64,000 nt of DNA from Ciceribacter lividus (GTDB taxonomy: Bacteria; Pseudomonadota; Alphaproteobacteria; Rhizobiales; Rhizobiaceae), in assembly GCF_003337715.1 (NCBI RefSeq), contig NZ_QPIX01000007.1, forward strand, positions 1 through 64,000, in the 5' to 3' direction. How positions within the stretch are numbered: the first letter of the stretch is position 1; each line of letters begins with the position of its first letter. A program made the translations under genes and the position numbers. Positions 19,147 through 28,364 of this stretch are shown in pieces. Under the pieces are notes generated by a model. The model saw only the letters and a list, made by a program, of their open reading frames with translations. It did no database searches and had not been told where the DNA came from.

Positions 19147-19617
19147 ATGAACATCCACAACGACATTCGCCCGACCGTCAAGCTTCTCCGTCTTCCCCAT
19201 GGAGAGGACATCCCCCTGCCCTCCTATGAGACGGCGGGGGCCGCCGGCATGGACCTGCGCGCGGCCGTTGCCGAGGGCGCTCCGATGACGCTTGTGCCCG
19301 GCCAGCGGGCTCTGGTTCCGACCGGCTTCGTCATGGAGATCCCCGAAGGCTTCGAGGCGCAGATACGTCCGCGTTCCGGGCTCGCCTTCAAGCACGGCGT
19401 CACCTGCCTCAACACGCCAGGCACCATCGACAGCGACTATCGCGGCGAGGTCAAGGTGCTTCTCGTCAATCTCGGCGGCGAACCATTCGAGATCGGTCGG
19501 GGCATGCGGATCGCCCAGATGGTGATAGCGCCGGTCACGCAGGCGCGCATCACGGAGGTCACGGAGACTTCTACGACCGTGCGCGGTGCCGGCGGTTTCG
19601 GCTCGACCGGCGTCTAA
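19147..19617 (+). CDS. dut: deoxyuridine 5'-triphosphate nucleotidohydrolase (dUTPase)
   Basis: Hydrolyses dUTP to dUMP, keeping uracil out of DNA and feeding dTMP synthesis; 156 residues, trimeric family. All five motifs are visible: [38 protein letters not shown], and [10 protein letters not shown] at the C-terminus. The start at 19147 has GGAAGC upstream and the usual family length; an ATG-less extension to 19105 is not needed. Confidence 0.96.
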   Translation: MNIHNDIRPTVKLLRLPHGEDIPLPSYETAGAAGMDLRAAVAEGAPMTLVPGQRALVPTGFVMEIPEGFEAQIRPRSGLAFKHGVTCLNTPGTIDSDYRGEVKVLLVNLGGEPFEIGRGMRIAQMVIAPVTQARITEVTETSTTVRGAGGFGSTGV

Positions 19618-20072
19618 ATAACCGGCGGCAGACGCCGCTTGACGGTCGTCGACTTGATCATCGACGTGTTCGTCTGCGCCCGCTCCACCACACGTTCGAG
19701 GATGCGATCCAGATCGGTCATGCTGCGCACGGCCATACGGCAGATGAAGCAGTCATCACCTGTCACCTTGTCGGCCTCCGTAATCTCCGGCGTCTCCTGA
19801 ATGATCCGCTCGACGACATGCAGCATGCCGGGCAGTGGCCGCACGCGGACAATCGCCTGCAAGGGATAGCCGAGCGCTTCCAGCTCCACATCCGCACTGT
19901 AGCCGGTGAGTACGCCGCGCTCTTCGAGTCGTCGCAGCCGCTCCGAGCAGGCCGGGGAGGAGAGCCCGGCGCGGGCGGCAAGTTCCTTGAGCGAAAGGCG
20001 AGCGTCTTCGGCAAGCGCTTCGACAATCTTCCGGTCGGCGCCATCCAGAAACTGAAGGAAATGCGTATTCAC
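19614..20072 (-). CDS. Lrp/AsnC-family transcriptional regulator
   Basis: A 152-residue feast/famine regulator. The N-terminal winged helix has [30 protein letters not shown] and [14 protein letters not shown]; the C-terminal RAM domain follows with [19 protein letters not shown] start at 20072 is preceded by TTAGGAGAA, a much better site than any in the longer frame to 20192. It is divergent from the EamA-NIPSNAP pair, 107 bases away, which makes that pair its likely target. Confidence 0.87.
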   Translation of the reverse strand: MNTHFLQFLDGADRKIVEALAEDARLSLKELAARAGLSSPACSERLRRLEERGVLTGYSADVELEALGYPLQAIVRVRPLPGMLHVVERIIQETPEITEADKVTGDDCFICRMAVRSMTDLDRILERVVERAQTNTSMIKSTTVKRRLPPVI

Positions 20073-20179
20073 CGGCGTTTCTCCTAACTTTATTCTGCCT
20101 AAATCATTATATGCCTCATTTCGAGAAAGCAAATCCGCATTCGTCTTGACTAGACTGCAACCATCCCAAGGAGGTTGCC

Positions 20180-21085
20180 ATGTCACCCACAATCAAGAGC
20201 GGAATCCTCGATATGACCGTTGCCATGGTGCTGTCCGGCACCATCGGCTGGTTCGTCCTGAAGTCGGGGCAGTCGCCCGTCAATGTTGTCTTCCTGCGCT
20301 GCCTGATCGGTGCTCCGGTTCTCGCGCTGCTTGCGCGCCGGGCGGGCATGCTCACCCTGCTCGACTGGCGCCGCCTGCTCTTGGCCATGCTCGGTGGCGT
20401 CGCGCTCGTCCTCAACTGGCTCGCCCTCTTCTCGGCCTATCCGCTCGCTTCCATCTCGGCGGCAACGATCGTCTACAATGTCCAGCCGTTTATGCTCGTC
20501 GGCCTCGGCGTGCTCTTCCTCGGAGAAAAGGTCTCCGCCAGCAAGCTGGTCTGGCTCGGGCTTGCCTTTGTCGGCATGCTGGCCATGACCCTGTCCGGCC
20601 CACCGGTGGAAGGGAACGCGCAGGGCAATTATCTGCTGGGCATCCTGCTCGCGGTCGCCGCTGCCTTCTGCTATGCCGTCGCGGCCTTTGTGACCAAGCG
20701 GCTCAAGGGCACGTCCCCCTATCTGATCGCGCTCGTCCAGGTGCTCACCGGCATTGTCATGCTGGCGCCCCTCGCCGACTGGCAAGCCCTGCCGTCGGCG
20801 CCCCAAGACTGGGCCATGGTGGCGACGCTTGGCATCGTCCACACCGGAGTGATGTATGCGTTTCTCTATTCGGCGATCCAGAAGCTGCCGGTCGTCCTGA
20901 CCGGCACGCTGTCCTTTCTCTATCCGGTCGTGGCAGTGATCGTGGACATGTCCGCGTTCGGACATGTATTGACGCCCGTGCAGGCGCTCGGTGGTGCTGC
21001 CATTTTGTTCGCGGCCATCGCGACCACGCTCAATCTCGCGCCAAGAGCGCTTCTCCTGCCGAAGAGAAGGGTCTCCCAACGATGA
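20180..21085 (+). CDS. EamA/DMT-family transporter
   Basis: A 301-residue inner-membrane exporter with about ten TM helices and two EamA repeats; ALFSAYPLASISAATIVYNVQPFMLVGLGVLFLGEK and the matching second-repeat AFLYSAIQKLPVVLTGTLSFLYPVVAVIVDM are typical. The ribosome binding site AAGGAGG is ideal. Its stop overlaps the NIPSNAP gene start (ATGA). Control by the divergent Lrp regulator is inferred from layout. Confidence 0.87.
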   Translation: MSPTIKSGILDMTVAMVLSGTIGWFVLKSGQSPVNVVFLRCLIGAPVLALLARRAGMLTLLDWRRLLLAMLGGVALVLNWLALFSAYPLASISAATIVYNVQPFMLVGLGVLFLGEKVSASKLVWLGLAFVGMLAMTLSGPPVEGNAQGNYLLGILLAVAAAFCYAVAAFVTKRLKGTSPYLIALVQVLTGIVMLAPLADWQALPSAPQDWAMVATLGIVHTGVMYAFLYSAIQKLPVVLTGTLSFLYPVVAVIVDMSAFGHVLTPVQALGGAAILFAAIATTLNLAPRALLLPKRRVSQR

Positions 21086-21384
21086 TAACCTGCTATCTCC
21101 GCTATGTGATCGATCCCTACAAGGTCAGGGAATTCGAGCACTATGCGCGGCTCTGGATACCGCTGGTCGAGCGGCTCGGTGGCACGCACCACGGCTATTT
21201 CCTGCCACATGAGGGCGCAAACAACATCGCGCTGGCGCTGTTCAGCTTTCCTTCGCTCGCCGACTACGAGGCGTACCGGCAGAAGATGGCCGACGACATC
21301 GAATGCCAATCGGCTTTCGCCTATGCGGACGAGACCCGTTGCATCCTCAGCTACGAGCGGAGCTTCATGCGACCGCTGTTCTGA
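21082..21384 (+). CDS. NIPSNAP family protein
   Basis: A 100-residue dimeric alpha/beta-barrel protein of the NIPSNAP family. It begins MITCYLRYVIDPYKVREFEHYARLWIP in the family pattern, with a conserved GGTHHGYFLPHEG loop and a Tyr-rich C-terminal strand. The function of bacterial NIPSNAPs is unknown. Start overlaps the exporter stop by 4 bases, so the two are co-translated. Confidence 0.82.
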   Translation: MITCYLRYVIDPYKVREFEHYARLWIPLVERLGGTHHGYFLPHEGANNIALALFSFPSLADYEAYRQKMADDIECQSAFAYADETRCILSYERSFMRPLF

Positions 21385-21388
21385 GCCG

Positions 21389-22021
21389 TCAGCGCTGGGC
21401 TTCCGTTGCCATGCGCACTGCAAGCCCGGCGAGAACCGTTCCCATCAGCCAGCGCTGAATGGTCATCCAGAAGGGTCGCCCGGCGAGAAAGAGCGCGATC
21501 GCGCCGGCACTCACCGCGATCATGGCGTTGACGGTGACGCTGATCGTGATCTGGGTGAACCCGAGAACCACCGATTGAACAAACACGCTGCCGGAAGACG
21601 GATCGATGAACTGCGGCAGCAGCGACAGGTACAGCACCGCCACCTTCGGATTAAGCAGGCTCGTGACGAACCCCATCGTGAACAGGCGCCGGGACGAATC
21701 CTTCGGCAGCTCGCGAACCTGAAAGGGTGAGCGCCCGCCCGGTCGCAATGCCTGCCACGCAAGCCATGCGAGATAGGCGGCACCTGCAAGGCGCAGGGCG
21801 TCATAGGCATAAGGTACCGCCAGCACCAGAACGGTGATGCCGAGCGCCGCCGACAGCATGTAGAAGACGAAACCGAGCGCCACGCCGCCGAGAGAGACGA
21901 GACCCGCTGCCGGCCCCTGGCAGATCGATCGCGACACGAGGTAGACCATGTTCGGTCCCGGAGTGAGCACCATACCGAGACAGATGAGATCAAAGGCGAG
22001 AAGCGAGGCGGTGGACGGCAT
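21389..22021 (-). CDS. LysE/RhtB-family exporter
   Basis: A 210-residue exporter with about six TM helices. The N-terminal GMVLTPGPNMVYLVSRSICQGPAAGL and the FVTSLLNPKVAVLYLSLLPQFI segment are the LysE signatures. I start at 22021 (M-P-S-T-A) with a GAAGAGA site; the extension to 22096 is not supported. It is convergent with NIPSNAP and divergent from the next LysE gene. Confidence 0.87.
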   Translation of the reverse strand: MPSTASLLAFDLICLGMVLTPGPNMVYLVSRSICQGPAAGLVSLGGVALGFVFYMLSAALGITVLVLAVPYAYDALRLAGAAYLAWLAWQALRPGGRSPFQVRELPKDSSRRLFTMGFVTSLLNPKVAVLYLSLLPQFIDPSSGSVFVQSVVLGFTQITISVTVNAMIAVSAGAIALFLAGRPFWMTIQRWLMGTVLAGLAVRMATEAQR

Positions 22022-22162
22022 GGCGTGTCTCTTCAATGAAAGGCTGCACAAGTGGAAAGCAGAAGGAAACGACACCAGCAACCATGATCGTGTCACCGTT
22101 GCAAGTTTGCCGCTGATCGGTTAGCCGTGCGAACATTCGTTCATCCGACCGGGGAGCCCGTC

Positions 22163-22780
22163 ATGACCGCCGCCACGCTGCTCGCCTATGCCGGCGCACT
22201 CTTCATCGCGGCAGCCATTCCCGGCCCCGGTATGACGGCAATCGTGGCGCGGGCGCTCGGCTCGGGCTTCCGTCCGACCTTCTTCATGGGGCTCGGGCTG
22301 ATCCTCGGCGATCTCTGCTACCTGACGGCGGTCGTCCTCGGCCTCTCCTATTTGGCCCAGACATTTGTGACGCCCTTCCTCGTCATCAAATATGCCGGCG
22401 CCGTCTATCTCGGCTACATCGCCTACAAGCTCTGGACCGCCGGCCTGCTGCCGCAGGAGGTCCAGGCGCGCAAGGGCGGCGGCCTTGGTGCCTCCTTCCT
22501 CTCGGGCCTTTTCGTGACGCTCGGCAATCCGAAAACGATGCTCTTCTACGTCGCTCTGGTGCCGACGCTGATCCCGCTCCAGTCGATCAGACCGGCGGAC
22601 TATGCCGCACTTGCCGGAATCACTTTCGTCGTTCTGCTGGCCGTGCTCATCCCCTATATCGTGCTTGCGGCACGCGCACGCACCCTGCTCAAGCAGCCTT
22701 CTGCGCTCAAGCTCCTGAACCGCGTGGCCGGCAGCATTCTGGCGAGCACCGCCGCCTATATCGCCGTCCGATCCGCCTGA
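22163..22780 (+). CDS. LysE/RhtB-family exporter
   Basis: A 205-residue exporter with about six TM helices: AAIPGPGMTAIVARALGSGFR at the N-terminus and FVTLGNPKTMLFYVALVPTLIPL in the middle. The start follows a GGGGAG site; the frame opening at 22127 is not needed. Only 141 bases separate its likely start from the divergent LysE gene, so the two may share regulation. Substrates are unknown. Confidence 0.87.
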   Translation: MTAATLLAYAGALFIAAAIPGPGMTAIVARALGSGFRPTFFMGLGLILGDLCYLTAVVLGLSYLAQTFVTPFLVIKYAGAVYLGYIAYKLWTAGLLPQEVQARKGGGLGASFLSGLFVTLGNPKTMLFYVALVPTLIPLQSIRPADYAALAGITFVVLLAVLIPYIVLAARARTLLKQPSALKLLNRVAGSILASTAAYIAVRSA

Positions 22781-22916
22781 AATAAATATTTGAGACCTTC
22801 GCCCAACCGGCGTGATTTTTCTCCCCCGACGGCTTGCCGTAGGCAAAGGGTTCTAGCCGGGTGGGGACTTTGATCCTATTGTGCGCTCACCAAAACCGTA
22901 CTGCAGGGAGAGCACC

Positions 22917-23885
22917 ATGTCCGACACGAAGAAACCCGGCCGCGGCCGTGTTTACAGCTCCATTCTCGAAACCATCGGCGACACGCCGATCGTCCGGCTC
23001 GACAAGCTGGCAAAGGAAAAGGGTGTCAAGGCGAACCTGCTCGCCAAGCTCGAATTCTTCAACCCGCTCGCCTCGGTCAAGGACCGCATAGGTCTCGCCA
23101 TGATCGAGTCGCTCGAACAGCAAGGCAAGATCAACCCCGGCAAGACGGTGCTGGTGGAACCGACCTCCGGCAATACCGGGATCGCGCTTGCCTTTGCGGC
23201 CGCCGCCAAGGGTTACCGGCTGATCCTCACCATGCCGGAAACCATGTCGATCGAACGCCGCAAGATGCTCGCACTGCTCGGGGCCGAACTGGTGCTGACG
23301 GAGGGGCCCAAGGGCATGAAGGGCGCGATCGCCAAGGCAGAGGAGCTCGTTTCCGCGCTGCCCGACGCCGTCATCCCGCAGCAGTTTGAGAATCCGGCCA
23401 ACCCTGAAATTCACCGCAAGACGACCGCCGAGGAGATCTGGAACGACACCGCCGGCGCCGTCGACATCTTCGTCTCCGGCATCGGTACCGGCGGCACCAT
23501 CACCGGCGTCGGCCAGGTGCTGAAGGCCCGCAAGCCTTCGCTCAAGGTCGTTGCCGTCGAACCCGCGGACAGCCCGGTCCTGTCCGGCGGCAACCCCGGT
23601 CCTCACAAAATCCAGGGCATTGGTGCCGGCTTCGCTCCGAAGATCCTCGATACGACGATCTATGACGAGATCGTCACCGTAACCAACGACGAGGCCTTCG
23701 AGAATGCACGTCTCGTCGCCCGTCTCGAAGGCGTGCCGGTCGGCATCTCTTCCGGTGCTGCCCTCGCGGCGGCAATCAAGATCGGCCAACGCGAAGAAAA
23801 CGCCGGCAAAACCATCGTCGTCGTGATTCCCTCCTTTGCCGAGCGCTATCTTTCGACCGCACTCTTCGAAGGACTCGGAGGCTGA
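22917..23885 (+). CDS. cysK: cysteine synthase A (O-acetylserine sulfhydrylase)
   Basis: Makes cysteine from O-acetylserine and sulfide using PLP; 322 residues. The Schiff-base lysine is in [13 protein letters not shown] near residue 50. Substrate loop [16 protein letters not shown]-phosphate loop [12 protein letters not shown] and the C-terminal [12 protein letters not shown] are all present. Start at 22917 follows CAGGGAGAG. A strong hairpin ends the transcript and also serves the convergent comM remnant. Confidence 0.95.
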   Translation: MSDTKKPGRGRVYSSILETIGDTPIVRLDKLAKEKGVKANLLAKLEFFNPLASVKDRIGLAMIESLEQQGKINPGKTVLVEPTSGNTGIALAFAAAAKGYRLILTMPETMSIERRKMLALLGAELVLTEGPKGMKGAIAKAEELVSALPDAVIPQQFENPANPEIHRKTTAEEIWNDTAGAVDIFVSGIGTGGTITGVGQVLKARKPSLKVVAVEPADSPVLSGGNPGPHKIQGIGAGFAPKILDTTIYDEIVTVTNDEAFENARLVARLEGVPVGISSGAALAAAIKIGQREENAGKTIVVVIPSFAERYLSTALFEGLGG

Positions 23886-23928
23886 GGCACGCGCCTTCGC
23901 GATCCGCCATCAAGAATCATCTGCCGCT

Positions 23929-23958
23929 GATCCGGCCGTCCCTTCGGGCGGCCGGATC
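23929..23958. terminator. bidirectional terminator between cysK and comM
   Basis: A 10-bp stem (GATCCGGCCG / CGGCCGGATC) with loop TCCCTTCGGG, followed by TTGATTG on the plus strand and flanked by A residues on the other side, between the two convergent genes. Confidence 0.7.
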
Positions 23959-23966
23959 TTGATTGT

Positions 23967-24857
23967 TTACGCCGCCGCCGACAAACGCTCGGAGGGAATA
24001 CGATAGGAAATCGCCTCGGCGACATGGATACGCCCCAGCCGGTCGGCGCCGTCGAGGTCGGCAAGCGTACGGGCGACTTTCAGGACACGGTGGTAGCCGC
24101 GGGCCGAGAATCGGAACTTCTCCGCCGCATCACGCAGGAGTTGCAGGCCGGACGGGTCAGGCTCTGCGAGCGTTTCGATCAACGCCGTCGAGCAGCGGGC
24201 ATTGGTCATGACCTCCGGCAGCCCGGCCAACGCGAAACGCTCCCGCTGCCGATCCCGTGCCCGCCGGACACGTCGCGCGACCTCCGCGCTCGGCTCGGCC
24301 GCCATCGGGCGGATGAGATCAGTTGCCGCCACGGCCGGAACGTCGATCCGGATATCGATCCGGTCCATCAGTGGACCGGAAATCCGCCCCTGATACTCGG
24401 TGAGACAGCGCGGCCCTCTGGCACAGCTGTGCCCGGGCTCGCCCGCCAGCCCGCAGCGGCACGGATTCATGGCCGCTATCAGCTGGAAATCGGCGGGATA
24501 GGTGACACGATGGTTGGCACGGGCGATCACGCATTCACCCGTTTCCAGTGGCTGCCGCAATGCATCGAGCACCTGCGGCGCGAATTCCGGCAGCTCGTCG
24601 AGAAAAAGCACGCCTTTGTGGGCGAGTGACGCCTCTCCGGGCTTCGCCCGCAACCCGCCGCCGACGAGAGCCGCCATCGTGGCGGAATGATGCGGCGTGC
24701 GAAACGGTCGCCGGTCGGAGAGCTTGCCGCCGGACAATTGCCCGGCGATCGAATGGATCATCGAGACTTCGAGGAGCTCGGGCGCAGAGAGCGCGGGCAG
24801 GATCGACGGCAGGCGCGAGGCCAGCATGGATTTGCCGGAACCGGGAGGACCAACCAT
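23967..24857 (-). pseudogene. comM: comM, 3' part (interrupted by integrated element)
   Basis: C-terminal 296 codons of the Mg-chelatase-like AAA+ helicase ComM, which promotes branch migration in natural transformation. It begins at M-V-G-P-P-G-S-G-K-S (Walker A) and includes LFLDELPEF (Walker B), the MNPCRCG zinc-like loop and the C-terminal lid FSARGYHRVLKVARTLADLDG. The missing N-terminal part lies at 52581-53225 on the same strand. Joining them at the shared ATG codon gives an uninterrupted frame of about 510 residues, the usual ComM length, so excision would restore the gene. This fragment alone lacks the Lon-like N-terminal domain. Confidence 0.93.
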
Positions 24858-24879
24858 CAGCAAATTGTGCTACATTAAT
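24855..24879. mobile_element. attL, left attachment junction
   Basis: Chromosomal comM ends at the CAT of 24855-24857 (Met codon on the minus strand). It is followed by CAGCAAA and then TTGTGCTACATTAAT (24865-24879), the exact reverse complement of the arm at the right end. The integrase gene begins 20 bases further. Confidence 0.85.
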
Positions 24880-24899
24880 GCACCTCAATCTGCTAAGTG

Positions 24900-26552
24900 A
24901 TGGCAATGACACCGAAAGCCTACTCATACATCCGTTTTTCCACTCCTGAGCAAGCCCGCGGCGATTCCCTTCGACGCCAGACGATGAAGGCGGAAGCCTG
25001 GTGCGCCGAACGCGGCGTCGAATTGGATGACTCGCTGCGCGACCTTGGGATCAGTGCATATCAAGGTGCCAACCGGATAACGGGTGCACTCCGATCCTTC
25101 CTTGACATGGTCGAGAAAGGGCAAATCGCCCGCGGCTCGTATCTCATCGTCGAAAGCCTGGATCGCCTTTCGAGAGAAACGGTGATCGATGCTGCCACTC
25201 AACTCTTTGCCCTCATTCAGGCTGGCATAGTCGTAGTCACGCTCAGCGACGGCCAAGAGTACTCCTCCGATCGCCTGCGGCAGGACTGGACTCCCCTTAT
25301 CATTTCCTTGGCCGTCATGGCCCGCGCACACGATGAGAGCCGCGTGAAGAGCGAGCGAGTCGGAGAAGCATGGCGGCAGAAAAAGGCAGCCGCGCGGGCG
25401 GAAGGCCGTCCATTGACGCCTCGATGCCCAGAATGGCTTGAGGTTCGGGACGGCGCATTTGTGGAACGCCCGGAAAGGGTCACTCTGGTCCGACGTATCT
25501 TTCAAGAGACGATCGAGGGATTCGGCCGTCGCGAAATCATGCGTCGATTGAATGTGGAGGGTGTACCTACTTTCCGAGGCGGAAAAGGTTGGCAGACGTC
25601 AAGCATCGCCAAGGTTATCCAGAGTCGGGCAGTTCTCGGAGAGTACCAGCCTCACAGCGGGACTCACAAGAATCGCAATCGAAAACCGGACGGCGACTCC
25701 ATCCTAAATTATTACCCCCGCATCATCGATGATGAGACTTTCTGGCGAGCTCAAAACGCTACTGCGGGACGGCGGCAATCGGCGGCGGGGCGAAAGGGGA
25801 AAAACGGGGCTCACATCCTTCAAGGTCTGGCCCGCTGCGCTTCCTGCGATGGCCCCATGCATATCCAGAACAAGGGGAAACCACCGAAAGGTGGCATCTA
25901 TTTCGCGTGTTCGAGGAACGTTCGGAAAGCGGGGTGCGACAATGACCGGCGCATTCGGGTTGACCTCCTTGAGAGGGACTTGTTGACGGCGCTGCTTCAC
26001 GTCGACGTTGCTGCTCTGGCATCTCTGGATGATGAGACCCCTCAGATGCTTCGACAGATCGAAGCGCTGAAAGCAAAACTCGCCGACGCGAAGGCTCGAC
26101 GCACTCGCTTGCTATCGGTTCTTGTGACCGAAGATGAAGAGGTTCAGGAGCAGTTTGTTCAGGTAGCCGCTGAGGTGAAGGAACTTACGAAACGACTGAA
26201 AGAGCAAGAAAAGGCAGCGGCCAGCAGGCAAGCCGATCCAGGCATCATCGTGCGCTTGACGACGGCAAATGAACTGTCCGGACAGCTAGAAGAAGCAGAC
26301 CTCGAGAAGCGACGGGAACTCCGCATCAAACTGTCATCCTTGTTGCGTGGGCTGGTGGAGCGCGTCGATTGCCGGCCCATCGGGCCAGTCATGATCCTCA
26401 AGCCACGCCTGGAAGTGCAGATGAAAGGGGTCATGCCGTTCGCATTTCGCATGGACCTCGGTATCGTCTCAATGCTGCTTGAGTCCTCACCCAACAAGGA
26501 CGCCTTGGATCAATTCTTCGTCGGGCTCGGCGGCGCATCCGGAATGGATTGA
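24900..26552 (+). CDS. large serine recombinase (integrase)
   Basis: Site-specific integrase of about 550 residues. The N-terminal catalytic domain carries the nucleophile in YIRFSTPEQ (Ser14), the Arg-rich ESLDRLSRE segment and SLAVMARAHDESRVKSERV of the long E helix. A recombinase domain follows with RRIFQETIEGFGRREIMRRLN. The zinc ribbon has CASCDGPM and a later Cys pair (CSRN...GCDN), with a predicted coiled coil at about 360-450. GTG 24897, ATG 24900 and ATG 24906 are possible starts with no clear Shine-Dalgarno, so the transcript may be leaderless. Position next to attL is standard for an element's own integrase; this one is presumably responsible for comM targeting. Confidence 0.95.
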   Translation: MAMTPKAYSYIRFSTPEQARGDSLRRQTMKAEAWCAERGVELDDSLRDLGISAYQGANRITGALRSFLDMVEKGQIARGSYLIVESLDRLSRETVIDAATQLFALIQAGIVVVTLSDGQEYSSDRLRQDWTPLIISLAVMARAHDESRVKSERVGEAWRQKKAAARAEGRPLTPRCPEWLEVRDGAFVERPERVTLVRRIFQETIEGFGRREIMRRLNVEGVPTFRGGKGWQTSSIAKVIQSRAVLGEYQPHSGTHKNRNRKPDGDSILNYYPRIIDDETFWRAQNATAGRRQSAAGRKGKNGAHILQGLARCASCDGPMHIQNKGKPPKGGIYFACSRNVRKAGCDNDRRIRVDLLERDLLTALLHVDVAALASLDDETPQMLRQIEALKAKLADAKARRTRLLSVLVTEDEEVQEQFVQVAAEVKELTKRLKEQEKAAASRQADPGIIVRLTTANELSGQLEEADLEKRRELRIKLSSLLRGLVERVDCRPIGPVMILKPRLEVQMKGVMPFAFRMDLGIVSMLLESSPNKDALDQFFVGLGGASGMD

Positions 26553-26873
26553 GGGCATCGCCCGAGCGCTAGCGCGAGGGCGATGAAACCCAGTCGCCCC
26601 GCGAGGGGCGTGAGGCCCTTCCCAGGGGGAGGGCCGCAGCACCGTCCTTAGGACGGGGTGGGGGGATGGAAAGCATCACGTATTTGTACGTGATGGCAGC
26701 GTCACATCGTTAGGGATGCGGAACTAATTTTCGGCGCTTGACCCGTGCGCCGTCGCGCATGACCATAAAAAAACACCACGTCACAGGGCGGGAACCCTCA
26801 GTGGTGCTTTTTGGAGTAGCAAGATGATCATTGCCGTTGGCGCGATTGCTGTAAAGCCCCCCGTCTTCGAACG
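26553..26873. other. hairpin-rich intergenic region
   Basis: No gene. Six inverted repeats follow each other within about 200 bases: 26556-26585 (near-palindrome starting CATCGCCC), 26595-26610 (CGCCCC/GGGGCG), 26614-26635 (GGCCCT/AGGGCC), 26642-26656 (CCGTCC/GGACGG), 26674-26695 (9-bp stem CATCACGTA/TACGTGATG with loop TTTG) and 26733-26751 (GGCGC/GCGCC). A terminator-like hairpin ends the region. Its role is unknown; possibilities are replication-origin or regulatory RNA structure. Confidence 0.6.
26766..26815 (+). terminator. rho-independent terminator upstream of primase gene
   Basis: CACCAC...GTGGTG stem with an inner AGGG/CCCT stem, preceded by seven A residues and followed by CTTTTT. 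It could stop transcription from the integrase side. Confidence 0.7.
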
Positions 26874-28364
26874 GTGACCGCAAGGCTGGGACATATCCCA
26901 GCCGACCCAGAGCCCAACTATAAAAGTTTCAGTGTTGACAACTCGGACGCGCACGTATTTTCGGCGCGCCCCGCAACGTTCCAGTACGACGCCTTCGGCC
27001 CCGGTCAACATCTCCGGGTTCTTCATCCAGAAAACCACAACAGAAACGGTGTTCGTAAAGGTGTCGTCTCCTTCGCCCAGCGCGTGGCTGACGGCGGCAA
27101 GAACTGGAAAGAATGGACGGTCCCGATCGGTGGAGACGCAATTCTTCATGCCGAGGACATGCTCCGCCGCACCAGCGGCGAGGATATCTATGTCAGTCAA
27201 CAGGCCTTTGGCCGCTGGCGCGGTATCGCCGACCTCACGGCCATCGGTTCGAACTACGTCGATCTGGACTACCACAACCGGAAACGGTGGCAGGGACGCC
27301 CAGCAGCCGATGTAGCCGCCGCGGTATTGTACAAACTCGAAGAGGGCGGCTTGCCCCTTCCATCCTACATCCTGTCGACTGGTCGCGGCCTGGTATGTGT
27401 CTGGCTTACCGAGCTTCTGCCGTTCGCCGTACTCCCCCGCTGGAACCTAGTGCAGAAGGTCTTTGCGGAGGTCCTGACGGAATTTGGAGCTGACAAGCGG
27501 GCGCTCGATGCCGCCAGAGTGTTCCGGCTTTCCGGAAGCACCAATTCGCGCGCTGAGTGGGATCGGCGTCAGGTAGGTATGGTCTGGTGCCAGGGAACGC
27601 CCGAAGCGCCGAGCCGCCACCAGTTCGCAACGCTGGCTGACGAGGTTCTACCCTTCACCCAAGCCGAATTGGTGTCGCTGCGCGCCGCGCGCGCCACCCG
27701 GAAGGCCGAAGGGCTGGATAGCCACGTCAAGCCCGCGCAGCGCCTCACACAGACGAGTTGGTGGGCAACTGCATTCGAGGACCTTCAGCGTCTTCGTAAA
27801 CACCGAAGCCCTGAGACCGGCGCGCTTCCACCTGGTCACCGCGACGTCTGGATATTCCTTGCCGCCAATGCTTTGTCTTGGACTGACGTTCCGGACGTCA
27901 TGAGCCGCGAAATTACGATCCTCGCGAGACAGGTGACGAACTGGACAGATGCGGAGACTGACGCCCGCCTCAGCGCGGTCATCAAGCGAGCGAAACGAGC
28001 CGCGGCTGGCCTCAAGATGGACTTCCGCGATCGCGAAGCTGATGCACGATACAAGTTCAAGGCATCAACGATCGTCGAATGGCTGGGTATCGAGCCGGCC
28101 GAACAGCGAGCGGCTGGGCTTCGGGCTCTCGTGGACGAGGACCGCCGCAGAGAACTCAATACCGAGAGAACCCGGCAGAGCCGGCACCGCCGCGGCGCTG
28201 CCGATCGATCCACCCAACAGACGGCCCGCCTCGATCTCGGACAGAAGTGCCTCTATCTGGCGGCAAAAAACGGCATGAACCGCGCCGAACTCGCCACGCA
28301 CTTCGGCGTGTCGACGGGCCAGATTTCCAAGGCAATGGCGGAAGCGAAGGTATTCGCAAAATAG
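26874..28364 (+). CDS. replication protein with primase (AEP-like) domain and C-terminal HTH
   Basis: A 496-residue protein resembling archaeo-eukaryotic-type primases of plasmids and integrative elements. The acidic motif SNYVDLDY (Asp130, Asp132), the STGRGLVCVW segment (about 168) and LDAARVFRLSGSTN with Asp212 match AEP motifs I, II and III in order and spacing. The last 30 residues form a helix-turn-helix, MNRAELATHFGVSTGQISKAM. I infer a replication initiator or primer-making role, which would let the excised element replicate. The GTG start at 26874 has no good ribosome binding site, so the true N-terminus is uncertain. Confidence 0.7.
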   Translation: MTARLGHIPADPEPNYKSFSVDNSDAHVFSARPATFQYDAFGPGQHLRVLHPENHNRNGVRKGVVSFAQRVADGGKNWKEWTVPIGGDAILHAEDMLRRTSGEDIYVSQQAFGRWRGIADLTAIGSNYVDLDYHNRKRWQGRPAADVAAAVLYKLEEGGLPLPSYILSTGRGLVCVWLTELLPFAVLPRWNLVQKVFAEVLTEFGADKRALDAARVFRLSGSTNSRAEWDRRQVGMVWCQGTPEAPSRHQFATLADEVLPFTQAELVSLRAARATRKAEGLDSHVKPAQRLTQTSWWATAFEDLQRLRKHRSPETGALPPGHRDVWIFLAANALSWTDVPDVMSREITILARQVTNWTDAETDARLSAVIKRAKRAAAGLKMDFRDREADARYKFKASTIVEWLGIEPAEQRAAGLRALVDEDRRRELNTERTRQSRHRRGAADRSTQQTARLDLGQKCLYLAAKNGMNRAELATHFGVSTGQISKAMAEAKVFAK

